This document shows, piece after piece, positions 45,766 through 53,732 of a stretch of DNA of 64,000 nucleotides (position 1 is its first letter; every line of letters starts with the position of its first letter). The notes beneath the pieces were generated by a model that did no database searches, was not told the DNA's origin, and saw nothing but the letters and a program-made list of their open reading frames with translations. The DNA is from Sphingobium fontiphilum (GTDB taxonomy: Bacteria; Pseudomonadota; Alphaproteobacteria; Sphingomonadales; Sphingomonadaceae): positions 62,001 to 126,000 of the forward strand of contig NZ_JACIEB010000006.1 in NCBI RefSeq assembly GCF_014196635.1. Reading direction: 5' to 3'. Made by a program: the position numbers and the translations under genes.

Positions 45766-46830
45766 TCAGCCCAGCAGCTCCTGTTCGAGCTTCTTGGCCA
45801 TTTCCTCGATATTTTCCGGCGGCCAGCCGGGAATGTCCATGCCCAGGCGCAAGCCCATGGACGACAGCACTTCCTTGATTTCGTTCAGCGACTTGCGGCC
45901 GAAATTGGGGGTGCGCAACATCTCCGCTTCGGTCTTCTGAACCAGATCGCCGATATAGATGATATTGTCGTTCTTGAGGCAGTTGGCGCTGCGGACCGAC
46001 AGTTCCAGTTCGTCCACCTTCTTGAGCAGATAGCGGTTGATCTGGTTGGTGTCGCTTTCGCCTTCGCTCGCCGAAGACACCGAACCGACGCCGGCGGCCG
46101 GGGCGGCGCTGGGCAGCGCATCTTCGAAGTGGACGAACAGCTGGAGCTGGTCCTGCAGGATGCGCGCGGCATAGGCGACCGCGTCTTCCGGCGTCACTGT
46201 GCCGTCGGTTTCGACGGTCAGCGACAGCTTGTCATAGTCCAGTTCCTGGCCGACGCGGGTGTTGTCGACCTTGTAGGCGACCTGACGAACGGGCGAATAG
46301 AGCGCATCGACCGGGATCAGACCGATCGGCGCATCGGCCGGACGGTTGGCGACGGCGGGGACATAGCCCTTGCCGACATCGGCGGTCAGTTCCATGTTCA
46401 GGCTCGCGCCCTGATCCAGGTGACAGATCACCAGATCGGGGTTCATCACCTGAATGTCGCCGGAAACGGCGATATCGCCCGCCTTCACCACGGCCGGACC
46501 GGTGGCGGACAATTGCAGGCGCTTGGGGCCATCGCCTTCCATCTTGAGCGCGACCTGCTTGATGTTGAGGACGATGTCGGTGACGTCCTCACGCACGCCG
46601 GCGAGCGACGAGAATTCGTGCAGGACGTTCTCGATCTTGATCGAAGTGACCGCCGCGCCCTGGAGCGAGGAAAGAAGAACCCGGCGCAGCGCGTTGCCGA
46701 GCGTCAGGCCAAAGCCGCGCTCCAGCGGTTCGGCGACGAACACCGCCTTGCGCTTGCCGTCACCCGAAGCCTTGATTTCGAGGGCGTTGGGCTTCTTCAA
46801 TTCCTGCCAGTTCTTCATGTTGACAGTCAT
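45766..46830 (-). CDS. rpoA: RNA polymerase alpha subunit
   Basis: A 354-residue core polymerase subunit. The N-terminal dimerisation domain contains [19 protein letters not shown] and the C-terminal domain [14 protein letters not shown]-like sequence ([19 protein letters not shown]). The ATG of [11 protein letters not shown] has an AGGGGAA Shine-Dalgarno; in-frame codons further up are not family-like. It belongs to rpsM-rpsK-rpoA-rplQ. Confidence 0.98.
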   Translation of the reverse strand: MTVNMKNWQELKKPNALEIKASGDGKRKAVFVAEPLERGFGLTLGNALRRVLLSSLQGAAVTSIKIENVLHEFSSLAGVREDVTDIVLNIKQVALKMEGDGPKRLQLSATGPAVVKAGDIAVSGDIQVMNPDLVICHLDQGASLNMELTADVGKGYVPAVANRPADAPIGLIPVDALYSPVRQVAYKVDNTRVGQELDYDKLSLTVETDGTVTPEDAVAYAARILQDQLQLFVHFEDALPSAAPAAGVGSVSSASEGESDTNQINRYLLKKVDELELSVRSANCLKNDNIIYIGDLVQKTEAEMLRTPNFGRKSLNEIKEVLSSMGLRLGMDIPGWPPENIEEMAKKLEQELLG

Positions 46831-46950
46831 GTAATTCCCCTGGGGATGTGGCCGAACCGCTTTTCCTGAACCCAACAGGACGTTCCGGCCGATGCAAATG
46901 GGTGAACGGGCGACGCGTCCGCCGCCCGCCTGAAAACGCCAGCCGCTGGT

Positions 46951-47340
46951 TTAGACGCGGCGACGCTTGGAAGGACGCACGCCGTTGTGCGGGATCGGCG
47001 TCACGTCACGGATCGAGGTGATGTGGAAGCCCACGGCCTGCAGAGCGCGCAGCGCCGATTCACGACCCGACCCGGGGCCCTTCACTTCGACTTCCAGAGT
47101 GCGGACGCCATGTTCGGCGGCCTTGCGGCCGGCGTCTTCGGCGCACACCTGGGCGGCGTACGGGGTCGACTTGCGGCTGCCCTTGAAGCCCATCATGCCG
47201 GCCGAGGACCAGCTGATCGCGTTGCCCTGGGCATCGGTGATGGTGATCATGGTGTTGTTGAAGCTGGCGTTGACGTGCGCCACGCCGGCCGAGATGTTCT
47301 TGCGTTCGCGGCGCTTGATGCGCTGGGGTTCGCGTGCCAT
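46951..47340 (-). CDS. rpsK: 30S ribosomal protein S11
   Basis: A 129-residue protein with the universal S11 motifs: [49 protein letters not shown] and the C-terminal [18 protein letters not shown]. It lies between rpsM and rpoA on the same strand. Confidence 0.98.
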   Translation of the reverse strand: MAREPQRIKRRERKNISAGVAHVNASFNNTMITITDAQGNAISWSSAGMMGFKGSRKSTPYAAQVCAEDAGRKAAEHGVRTLEVEVKGPGSGRESALRALQAVGFHITSIRDVTPIPHNGVRPSKRRRV

Positions 47341-47442
47341 TTTTTGCTCTTCCTACAGAAACTTGTGATGCTGGAGGCGTCTCGCATGGGGAGAGCTGCC
47401 TCCGGCGGAGAAAAAGTACAAATCCGTCCCCCGGACGGATTT

Positions 47443-47811
47443 TTACTTTTTCTTACCAGCGATCGGCTTCGCCTTGCCCTTGCGGGTGCGCGCATTGGTG
47501 TGCGTGCGCTGACCGCGAACCGGCAGGCCCTTGCGATGACGCAGACCGCGATAGCAGGCCAGGTCCATCAGGCGCTTGATGTTCATCGCGGTGTTGCGGC
47601 GCAGGTCGCCTTCGACGGTGAGGTCGGCGTCGATCGTTTCGCGGATCTGCAGCACTTCGGCGTCGGACAGGTCCTGAACGCGGCGGCCGTGGTCGATGCC
47701 CAGCTTGTCGGCGATGTCGACGGCGGTCTTGCGGCCGATGCCGTGAATGTAGGTGAGCGCGATGATCACGCGCTTGTTGGTCGGGATGTTAACACCCGCA
47801 ATACGTGCCAT
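47443..47811 (-). CDS. rpsM: 30S ribosomal protein S13
   Basis: A 122-residue protein starting [20 protein letters not shown], with [10 protein letters not shown] and the C-terminal [20 protein letters not shown], diagnostic of S13. GGAGACA precedes the ATG. The open frame upstream has no S13 similarity. It is the first gene of the operon; adk and secY, its usual upstream neighbours, are not here. Confidence 0.98.
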   Translation of the reverse strand: MARIAGVNIPTNKRVIIALTYIHGIGRKTAVDIADKLGIDHGRRVQDLSDAEVLQIRETIDADLTVEGDLRRNTAMNIKRLMDLACYRGLRHRKGLPVRGQRTHTNARTRKGKAKPIAGKKK

Positions 47812-47912
47812 GGTAATCTTGTCTCCTGCTCCACGGGGCGGTTGGCGCCGCCCCATCTCAAAGCGTCCGGCCGCGCCAGACAGGCAACGGCGATTCACAA
47901 CCCCCGGGACGC
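47812..47912 (-). other. 5' leader of rpsM
   Basis: About 100 bp between the attenuator-like hairpin and the rpsM start codon. It contains GC-rich pairs such as GGGGCGGCGCC but no second clear structure. It ends with the GGAGACA ribosome-binding site. Confidence 0.4.
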
Positions 47913-47942
47913 AAAAAAGACGGTCAGTGCCAGAGCACTGCC
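47913..47942 (-). promoter_or_regulatory. terminator-like hairpin in the rpsM leader
   Basis: On the minus strand, GGCAGTGC / GCACTG-A-CC form an 8-bp stem with a TCTG loop and one bulged base, followed by GTC and six T residues. It lies about 20 nt after the predicted transcription start and 100 nt before rpsM, so it may be an attenuator. It could instead be a weak plain terminator. Confidence 0.45.
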
Positions 47943-47968
47943 GCTTGTCAGCGTATCGGGATGCGCGC

Positions 47969-47997
47969 GCTTTACCGATTCGTCCCATGGCTGTCAA
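47969..47997 (-). promoter_or_regulatory. promoter of rpsM-rpsK-rpoA-rplQ
   Basis: On the minus strand, a consensus -35 box TTGACA (47992-47997) is separated by exactly 17 bp from TAAAGC (47969-47974). The leader to rpsM would be about 150 nt. It overlaps the promoter area of the divergent lipoprotein gene. Confidence 0.6.
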
Positions 47998-48096
47998 CCA
48001 ATCCGCCCATCCACGCCTGAAACGGCCTGCCCCGCCCCGCGCGTTTCCCATCCATTTCCGGTTGAGCGACACAGGCCGCTCGGGCAAGGAGGGGGG

Positions 48097-48672
48097 ATGC
48101 CATCATATCCGCACTGTCTCGCCCCTTCGCGCCTGCTCGCTTCCGGCCTGGCGCTGACGGCCCTCGTTCCGCTCGGATCATGCACCGGCGAACAGCGCCC
48201 CGCTCCGGCTGCGGCGCCCGCACCGCCCCCAAGCCCCGCTCCGGCACCCTCCGCAGCGCCGCCGCCCGGGCCGCCCCCGGCAGCGAATTGGCAGGACCGC
48301 GCTCTGACCGTCGGAACATGGACCTACCGTGCTGACGCCTCCGGATCGTCGGCGCATTTTGGCCCCGTCGGCGGCGCTCCCCTTTTGCGCATTCGCTGCG
48401 ACAAGGCGGGCGGGCGAATCCAGTTCGCACGGAATGGCGTCGCGACCGGCCCGATGATCGTGCGAACCAGCTTCGCGGTCGCCCAATGGCCCACCGCCGC
48501 CAGCACCGGCACGACGCCGGAAACGATCGCCACGCGCGCGTCGATGGACGCCACGCTGGACCAGATCGCCTATAGTCGCGGGCGCTTTTCGGTGGAGTTG
48601 CCCGGCCTTGCGCCATTGACGGTGCCGCCATGGGCGGAAGTGGGGCGGGTGATCGAGGATTGCCGGAATTAA
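48097..48672 (+). CDS. lipoprotein with proline/alanine linker
   Basis: A 191-residue protein. The signal peptide ends with the lipobox LGSC; a Pro/Ala-rich linker of about 35 residues follows, then a folded domain with two cysteines ([10 protein letters not shown] and VIEDCRN) that could be disulfide-bonded. The start is chosen because AAGGAGGGGGG lies directly before the ATG. The frame is open far upstream, but there it lies opposite rpsM. Function unknown. Confidence 0.82.
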   Translation: MPSYPHCLAPSRLLASGLALTALVPLGSCTGEQRPAPAAAPAPPPSPAPAPSAAPPPGPPPAANWQDRALTVGTWTYRADASGSSAHFGPVGGAPLLRIRCDKAGGRIQFARNGVATGPMIVRTSFAVAQWPTAASTGTTPETIATRASMDATLDQIAYSRGRFSVELPGLAPLTVPPWAEVGRVIEDCRN

Positions 48673-48823
48673 GGGCTGCGACACGGCCCATGTCGGGACG
48701 CAGCATTATGATTCGAAAAAAGATTATTACAAGCCTTGATCGTCGCCCGATGATGGCGGACACATCATGCGTGGCCGGCGCAGGGCACGCCGAAAACCGG
48801 TCGCAAAGAGCTTCAACTTAGCG

Positions 48824-48837
48824 AAAGGAGGTGATCC
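48824..48837 (+). promoter_or_regulatory. extreme Shine-Dalgarno, 14-nt match to the 16S rRNA 3' end
   Basis: AAAGGAGGTGATCC is the exact complement of the last 14 bases of bacterial 16S rRNA (GGATCACCTCCTTT). Its GGAGG core lies seven bases before the ATG at 48839. Most genes match 4-7 bases. Confidence 0.8.
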
Positions 48838-48838
48838 G

Positions 48839-48895
48839 ATGTCTCATGGTTCAGCAATGGGGTCGGTCAAGTCCATTCGGGAAGCGCGCTGCTGA
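48839..48895 (+). CDS. 18-residue leader-type ORF
   Basis: A short ORF encoding 18 residues (MSHGSAMGSVKSIREARC). Its ribosome-binding site is the strongest possible. A 7-bp hairpin (CGACGCT / AGCGTCG, 48897-48916) starts just after its stop codon, and a 52-codon ORF begins 62 bases downstream. The arrangement resembles a leader peptide controlling a downstream gene or RNA structure. The peptide itself is not recognised. Confidence 0.5.
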   Translation: MSHGSAMGSVKSIREARC

Positions 48896-48957
48896 GCGAC
48901 GCTGAAACAAGCGTCGATTTCCCCTAATTCCAAAAGTGACAGGCCTCCGATGCGCTG

Positions 48958-49116
48958 ATGCGCAACGGAGCGGTCGCCGGGGCGAAAGAGCGCGATCCAC
49001 GTTTCCCATGGGCGGCACTTCCGGCCGCTGACCATGCACATGATGGGCCGTCGGGCGCCGACCCGGCGGCCCCTCTCATTGGCATGGTCGATGAAGAAAC
49101 CCTTGAAAGGCGCTGA
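48958..49116 (+). CDS. possible 52-residue small protein
   Basis: The ORF begins MRNGAVAGAKERDPRFPWAA and ends MVDEETLERR. It has a weak ribosome-binding site (AGG about 15 bases upstream). It lies after the leader-type ORF and hairpin. The opposite strand carries another 65-residue ORF over the same bases, so it is uncertain which, if either, is translated. It ends 19 bp before the convergent Anbu stop. Confidence 0.3.
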   Translation: MRNGAVAGAKERDPRFPWAALPAADHAHDGPSGADPAAPLIGMVDEETLERR

Positions 49117-49135
49117 TCAACGAAGCCCTTGCGCT

Positions 49136-49873
49136 TCAATCCAGCACGTTGGGCAGGGATTCGAACCCCTTGCGCAGCGCCGCCGACCAGCTTTGCGAGA
49201 TCATCGCGAACTGTTCATTATCGGCTTCTATGCGGGTGCGGATGCCAAAGGCGCAACTGTCGCGCTCGATGACGGTCAGGTCCAGCGGCATTCCCACTGA
49301 AAGGTTCGAACGCAGGGTGGAATCCATCGACACCAGCACCGCCTTCACCGCATCCTCCAGGGAGGTTTCGGGGCGGATGATCCGGTCGAGGATCGGCTTG
49401 CCATATTTATGCTCGCCAATCTGGAAGAAGGGCGTGTCGGCCGTCGCCTCGATGAAATTGCCGGCCGAATAGACCAGGTAGAGGCGGGGCTTGCCGCCCT
49501 TGCGCTGGCCCGAAATCAGGATCGAGGCGTCGGCGGCGGCGCCCTGCATCTCGATGGTGTTGCGATAGCGATTCTGCATCGCGCACATCGCCTCCCCCAC
49601 AATCTGGGCGACGCGGTGCATGGTCGGGCAATTGAGGATGGTTTCGATTTCCGGGTCGTGCGCCGAATCCTTGATGGCGCGCGACAGCACTGTCTTCACC
49701 CCCTGGGTGATCGACAGGTTGCCCGAACACATCAGCGTGATCGCGCGTTCCCCCGGCACTTCATAGGTGAAGCTCTTCCTGAAACGGGCGATATTATCCA
49801 TCCCCGCATTGGTGCGAGTATCGGACAGCATGACCAGACCCTGGTCAACGCGGACTGCCACGCAATAGGTCAT
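49136..49873 (-). CDS. proteasome-type protease, Anbu family
   Basis: A 245-residue peptidase of the ancestral beta-subunit group, related to HslV and the 20S proteasome. After removal of Met1, Thr1 would be the nucleophile. D17 (SDTRTN) and K32 (RFRKSF) of the mature chain fit the catalytic set. The C-terminal SWSAALRKGFESLPNVLD is family-like. It is the last gene of the operon with the transglutaminase, alpha-E and ATP-grasp proteins. The conserved grouping suggests that it works on the product of the ligases, though its substrate is unknown. Confidence 0.92.
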   Translation of the reverse strand: MTYCVAVRVDQGLVMLSDTRTNAGMDNIARFRKSFTYEVPGERAITLMCSGNLSITQGVKTVLSRAIKDSAHDPEIETILNCPTMHRVAQIVGEAMCAMQNRYRNTIEMQGAAADASILISGQRKGGKPRLYLVYSAGNFIEATADTPFFQIGEHKYGKPILDRIIRPETSLEDAVKAVLVSMDSTLRSNLSVGMPLDLTVIERDSCAFGIRTRIEADNEQFAMISQSWSAALRKGFESLPNVLD

Positions 49874-49892
49874 TACCCCCCGGCTCCCTGAT

Positions 49893-50777
49893 TCACCCGG
49901 CCTTATTCAGATTTCCGGCCGATGACGACATATTCTGTTGTTGCTGACGTTGCAGCTGTCGTTCCTCGACCCCGTCCTCCGCCTGCGCGATCCGGACGTC
50001 CGCGTCAATCCAGATGTTGCCCGCCAGTGTCACCGAACCACGAACCGGCGCGGCCTGATCGGCGTCGAGACCGGATGCTACGCGCAGATAATGGTCGGTC
50101 ACGCACACCCGATTGGAGGGGTCGAAGCCGACCCAGCCCAGCCCCGGAACCAGCGCCTCCGCCCAGCCATGCGTTTCGTGCAGAACATCGCCTTCCTGCG
50201 CCAGCAGATAGCCCGAAACATAGCGCGCCGGAATGCCCATGACCCGCGCGCCCGCAATGAATATCTGCGCCTGATCCTGGCACACACCCGCGCCCACCGC
50301 GAACGCCTCGGCAGCCGTCGTGTTCGCGCCCGTCACGCCCGCGCGATAGGTCACGCTGTCGCTGATCGCCGCCGACAGGGCATGGAGCCGGGCCAGCGCG
50401 CCGATGTCCGGATCTATGGCCAGCGCCATCTGCTCGATCGCCGGCGACGCGGCGGTCAATGGGGTCGAACGCAGGAAATAGCGCGGGTCGACGCGCGTCG
50501 CCGGCCATCCCAGCACGCCATGTGTCTCGCGTGTTTCGACCAGCCCTTCCGCGACGATCACCGCCTCGTCCTGACGGTCATGGCGAATCCAGATCGCCTC
50601 CATCTCGCCATGGGCGTTGCGGGTGAAGTCCGTCACCGGCTGGTCGTTGATGCTCACCCGCCAGTCGATGACCGTCTGCGCCGCGCTGTCCACCGGCATC
50701 AGCTTCAGGCGCATCGCCACGCGCCCGGCCGTCGCTTCATAACGATAGACGGTCTGGTGGCGGACCAGCAGTTTCAT
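49893..50777 (-). CDS. transglutaminase-like cysteine peptidase
   Basis: A 294-residue protein. The N-terminal beta domain (MKLLVRHQTVYRYE) is the usual bacterial transglutaminase-N region. The catalytic triad is complete: Cys in GAGVCQDQAQIFIAGAR, His in HETHGWAEALV and Asp in GFDPSNRVC. A Gln-rich tail (RQLQRQQQQN) follows. It probably cuts or forms amide bonds in the peptide made by the neighbouring ligase. It lies 14 bp before the alpha-E stop. Confidence 0.93.
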   Translation of the reverse strand: MKLLVRHQTVYRYEATAGRVAMRLKLMPVDSAAQTVIDWRVSINDQPVTDFTRNAHGEMEAIWIRHDRQDEAVIVAEGLVETRETHGVLGWPATRVDPRYFLRSTPLTAASPAIEQMALAIDPDIGALARLHALSAAISDSVTYRAGVTGANTTAAEAFAVGAGVCQDQAQIFIAGARVMGIPARYVSGYLLAQEGDVLHETHGWAEALVPGLGWVGFDPSNRVCVTDHYLRVASGLDADQAAPVRGSVTLAGNIWIDADVRIAQAEDGVEERQLQRQQQQNMSSSAGNLNKAG

Positions 50778-50791
50778 GCCCCCTGCCCTCC

Positions 50792-51724
50792 CTATCCGAA
50801 ATGATAGGCCTGGGCGATTTCCGCACCCAGTCGATTGGACGCGGCAAGCCCGCTCTGCACCGTTTCGTGCAAGCCGATGCGGAAAATCTCGCCGCTGTCG
50901 AGCGCGCCCAGTTCAGTGACCATCGCCTCGATCGTGTCATTGCACTCCGCGCGCGCATTGTGCCAGCCGGCCAGCCGGTTCAGGCGAAAGGCGAGCTGGT
51001 CGTAACAATAGGCGACGCTGCGCGGGAACAGGCGGTTGAGCATCAGGAAATCGGTGATCTGCCAGGGCGTATAGGTGCCGCCATAGACATGGTGATAGGC
51101 GCGGCTGCCTGACAAGGCGTGAAGCACCGACGTCCATTGATAATGGTCGCGGCTGCCGCCAATCACTTCGGTTTCAGGCAGCAGCACATAATATTTGATG
51201 TCGAGCAGACGCAGCGTCATCTGCGCCCGCTCCAGCGCGCTGCCCACGCGCAGGAAATCATGGCCCGCATTGCGCAACTGGCCCGAATCGGCCGCCCCGC
51301 GAAAGGTCATCACCCGCGTCTTCACCCAGTCGATCAGGCTGGGCAGTTGCTGGCGCGCTTCGGAGAGGTCATAGCTGTCGAGCTTGCGCCAGCCGTCATT
51401 CAGCGCCTCCCACATGTCCTGCGTCAACATGGTGCGCGCCGACTTGGCGTTGGCCCGCGCCTTGAGCAAACAGGATCGGATCGAGGACGGATTGTCGAGA
51501 TCCAGCATCAGGAAGGATACGACATCGCTTTCGGTGACGGTCGTGCCTTCGGGGAAATGGCAATCGGCGCCGGTCGCGCGCACGACCGATCGCCATTCGT
51601 CGCGATGGTGCGCGCCCGGCAGGATGGCCATGCGCTGTCCCATGGTCAGCAGGCGCGCGGTCGATTCGGCGCGCTCCATATAACGCGCCAACCAGAACAT
51701 GTTTTCGGCGGTGCGGCTCAGCAT
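50792..51724 (-). CDS. alpha-E domain protein (DUF403)
   Basis: A 310-residue all-helical protein with the alpha-E start MLSRTAENMFWLARYMERAE and the later motif FLMLDLDNPSSIRSCL. The family occurs only with a circularly permuted ATP-grasp partner and is thought to aid peptide ligation. It lies between the ATP-grasp and transglutaminase genes in one operon. Confidence 0.93.
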   Translation of the reverse strand: MLSRTAENMFWLARYMERAESTARLLTMGQRMAILPGAHHRDEWRSVVRATGADCHFPEGTTVTESDVVSFLMLDLDNPSSIRSCLLKARANAKSARTMLTQDMWEALNDGWRKLDSYDLSEARQQLPSLIDWVKTRVMTFRGAADSGQLRNAGHDFLRVGSALERAQMTLRLLDIKYYVLLPETEVIGGSRDHYQWTSVLHALSGSRAYHHVYGGTYTPWQITDFLMLNRLFPRSVAYCYDQLAFRLNRLAGWHNARAECNDTIEAMVTELGALDSGEIFRIGLHETVQSGLAASNRLGAEIAQAYHFG

Positions 51725-51800
51725 GGGAACACTTTCCGATTATTGCGGCTGTTGCGGACCGGCGGCGTGCGCCTGGATGAAAGGACAGGCAGCACCATCG

Positions 51801-53258
51801 TCAATCCTGCAGCACCCAGGTATCCTTCACCCCGCCGCCCTGGCTGGAGTTGACGACCAGCGATCCTTCGGTCAGCGCGACGCGCGTCAGCCCGCCGGGC
51901 ACGAGCCTGATCTGCTTGCCGACCAGGCAATAGGGGCGGAAATCGGCATGACGCCCGACGACGCTGGCGGGCCCGAGCGTCGGCACGGTCGACAGGTCGA
52001 GCGTGGGCTGGGCAATGAATTCGGACGGGTTCGCCTTGATCCGCTCGGCATAGGCGGCAACCTCGTCCTTGCTGGACTTGGGGCCGATCAGCATCCCGTA
52101 TCCGCCCGATCCATGCACTTCCTTGGCCACCAGTTCGTGCAGATGCTCCAGCACATAGGCGAGTTCATCGGGGCGCGAACATTGCCAGGTCTGGATATTG
52201 TCGAGGATCGGCTCCTCGCCCAGATAGAACCGGATCATTTCGGGCACATAGATATAGACCGCCTTGTCGTCGGCGATGCCCGACCCCGGCGCCGACGCCA
52301 GCGTCACGCCGCCATTGCGATAGACGTTGAAGATGCCCGGAATGCCCAGCAGGCTGTCGGGCTTGAAGACCAGCGGGTCGATATATTCGTCGTCGATCCG
52401 GCGATAGATGACATCCACGGCCTTTGGCCCCAGCGTGGTCTTCATCCACACCCGCCCTTCGTCGACGAACAGGTCGGCCGGCTCCACCAGTTCCACGCCC
52501 ATCAGATCGGCGAGGAAGCTATGCTCATAATAGGCGCTGTTGAGCGAACCGGGCGTCAGCACCACAACCACCGGTTCGCCCTTGCAGGCGGGGGGGGCCA
52601 CTTCCTGAAGGCTCTTGAGCAGTTCGGCGGGATAGTCGTCCACCGGCGCCACCAGACCATCGCTGAACAGGTCCGGGAACATGCGGGTCATGATCTCGCG
52701 ATTTTCCAGCATGTAGGAAACGCCCGACGGCGTGCGGCAATTATCCTCCAGCACCTCGAAACGGGCCGGGCCGGTGCGCACGATGTCGATGCCGACAATA
52801 TGGCTGTAAACCTTGCCCGGCGGGCTGAAGTCAGCCATCTCGGCCAGATAGGCGCTGTTTCTGTAAATGATGTCGGCGGGCATGACGCCGGCCTTCACAA
52901 TCTCGCCGCGGTGATAGACATCGTGGAGAAAGGCGTTCAAGGCCCGCGCCCGCTGGCGAATGCCCTTGTCCAATATGCGCCATTCGTGCGCAGTAAAAAT
53001 GCGCGGCAGCAGATCAAAGGGGATCAGCCTTTCCGGATCGCCGCCCTCGCCATAGACGGCAAAGGTGATGCCGATCCGCCGGAAAATGGCTTCTGCTTCA
53101 TCGAGACGACGGTTCAGGCCCGCGATCCCGGTTCGCTCGACCCAATTCTGCACCTCCGCATAGCAGGCGCGGACGGAACCGTCGGGTTCGAACATTTCAT
53201 GGAAGGGCAATGTGTGGTTCCTCCCTTCGGCCGGACGGCCGCTTGTGCATTGCAACAT
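51801..53258 (-). CDS. circularly permuted ATP-grasp ligase (DUF404/DUF407)
   Basis: A protein of up to 485 residues. Blocks such as GITFAVYGEGGDPERLIPFD, IVRTGPARFEVLEDNCRTPSGVSYMLENR and the C-terminal LSTVPTLGP and SSQGGGVKDTWVLQD are typical of the circularly permuted ATP-grasp proteins that form peptide bonds. The true start may be later, near MFEPDGSVRACY. It heads a four-gene operon. Several TTGCA motifs in the upstream 60 bp may be promoter or operator elements. Confidence 0.93.
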   Translation of the reverse strand: MLQCTSGRPAEGRNHTLPFHEMFEPDGSVRACYAEVQNWVERTGIAGLNRRLDEAEAIFRRIGITFAVYGEGGDPERLIPFDLLPRIFTAHEWRILDKGIRQRARALNAFLHDVYHRGEIVKAGVMPADIIYRNSAYLAEMADFSPPGKVYSHIVGIDIVRTGPARFEVLEDNCRTPSGVSYMLENREIMTRMFPDLFSDGLVAPVDDYPAELLKSLQEVAPPACKGEPVVVVLTPGSLNSAYYEHSFLADLMGVELVEPADLFVDEGRVWMKTTLGPKAVDVIYRRIDDEYIDPLVFKPDSLLGIPGIFNVYRNGGVTLASAPGSGIADDKAVYIYVPEMIRFYLGEEPILDNIQTWQCSRPDELAYVLEHLHELVAKEVHGSGGYGMLIGPKSSKDEVAAYAERIKANPSEFIAQPTLDLSTVPTLGPASVVGRHADFRPYCLVGKQIRLVPGGLTRVALTEGSLVVNSSQGGGVKDTWVLQD

Positions 53259-53419
53259 TAGTGCAACCGCCCGAAATTATTGCAAGCCCTAAAATTGCAG
53301 GGATTTTTGCGTATTGCTCCAACAGGAGAATGGGAAGCCTCCAATCGCGGAGCCAGCAAGGGATCAGGCGGTGAAAGTCGGGCTGTGAAGGCAGGATGAA
53401 AACAACCGCACCTCCCCTG

Positions 53420-53448
53420 TTGACCCATCGCCCGACCCTGCGTATAGC
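53420..53448 (+). promoter_or_regulatory. promoter of tRNA-Met
   Basis: TTGACC (53420-53425), a 17-bp spacer and TATAGC (53443-53448). The tRNA begins 18 bp further downstream, fitting a normal short leader. Confidence 0.65.
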
Positions 53449-53465
53449 GCGCCCTCACCCGAAGG

Positions 53466-53542
53466 GGCGGAGTAGCTCAGCTGGTTAGAGCAGCGGAATC
53501 ATAATCCGCGTGTCGGGGGTTCAAGTCCCTCCTCCGCTACCA
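53466..53542 (+). tRNA. tRNA-Met (anticodon CAT)
   Basis: A 77-nt tRNA with CCA encoded. The acceptor stem is GGCGGAG / CTCCGCT, the D arm GCTCAGCTGGTTAGAGC, the anticodon stem-loop GCGGA-ATCATAA-TCCGC and the T arm GGGGGTTCAAGTCCCTC. The sequence resembles elongator tRNA-Met; a lysidine-type tRNA-Ile(CAT) is not excluded. It is the likely insertion site of the integrase-bearing element next to it. Confidence 0.95.
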
Positions 53543-53678
53543 ACCCGGATTGTCCACCAGTGACCCACTGAGGCCACTGGCAGACATTTTTCGAGGAAAA
53601 TCAAATATTTTTCGCGTCCCGTTGCGTACGCCGGCGTCCCGGTGCGACCGGCTGCGGCCACCCACGGCGATTTGGATT

Positions 53679-53730
53679 GGGGGTATTTTGGGGGTATTTT
53701 TCGGCTGTCCCCAAAACAGGCGATACCCCC
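53679..53730 (+). repeat. repeated GGGGGTA boxes upstream of the integrase
   Basis: Two adjacent 11-bp direct repeats GGGGGTATTTT (53679-53689 and 53690-53700) and an inverted TACCCCC (53724-53730) that ends two bases before the integrase ATG. They may be arm-type binding sites for the integrase or an excisionase, and would let it repress itself. Confidence 0.6.
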
Positions 53731-53732
53731 AG

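Larger units (their letters stand above)
48673..49135. other. 463-bp intergenic region with leader-type ORF and hairpins
   Basis: It holds an AT-rich stretch at 48698-48738, an inverted repeat ATGATG/CATCAT near 48750-48770, the extreme Shine-Dalgarno and 18-codon ORF, the hairpin at 48897-48916, a GCGGC/GCCGC hairpin near 49012-49028 and a possible 52-codon ORF. Its extent suggests a functional RNA or regulated small-protein locus. Confidence 0.5.

Noticed and set aside
46987-48096. Upstream extension of the lipoprotein frame over rpsK and rpsM
   Set aside because: The strong ribosome-binding site and signal peptide begin at 48097; the upstream frame is antisense to ribosomal genes.
48820-48845. 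A 16S rRNA 3' end fragment on the minus strand
   Set aside because: Only GGATCACCTCCTTTC matches; the bases before it do not continue the 16S helix 45 sequence, so a pseudogene is unlikely.
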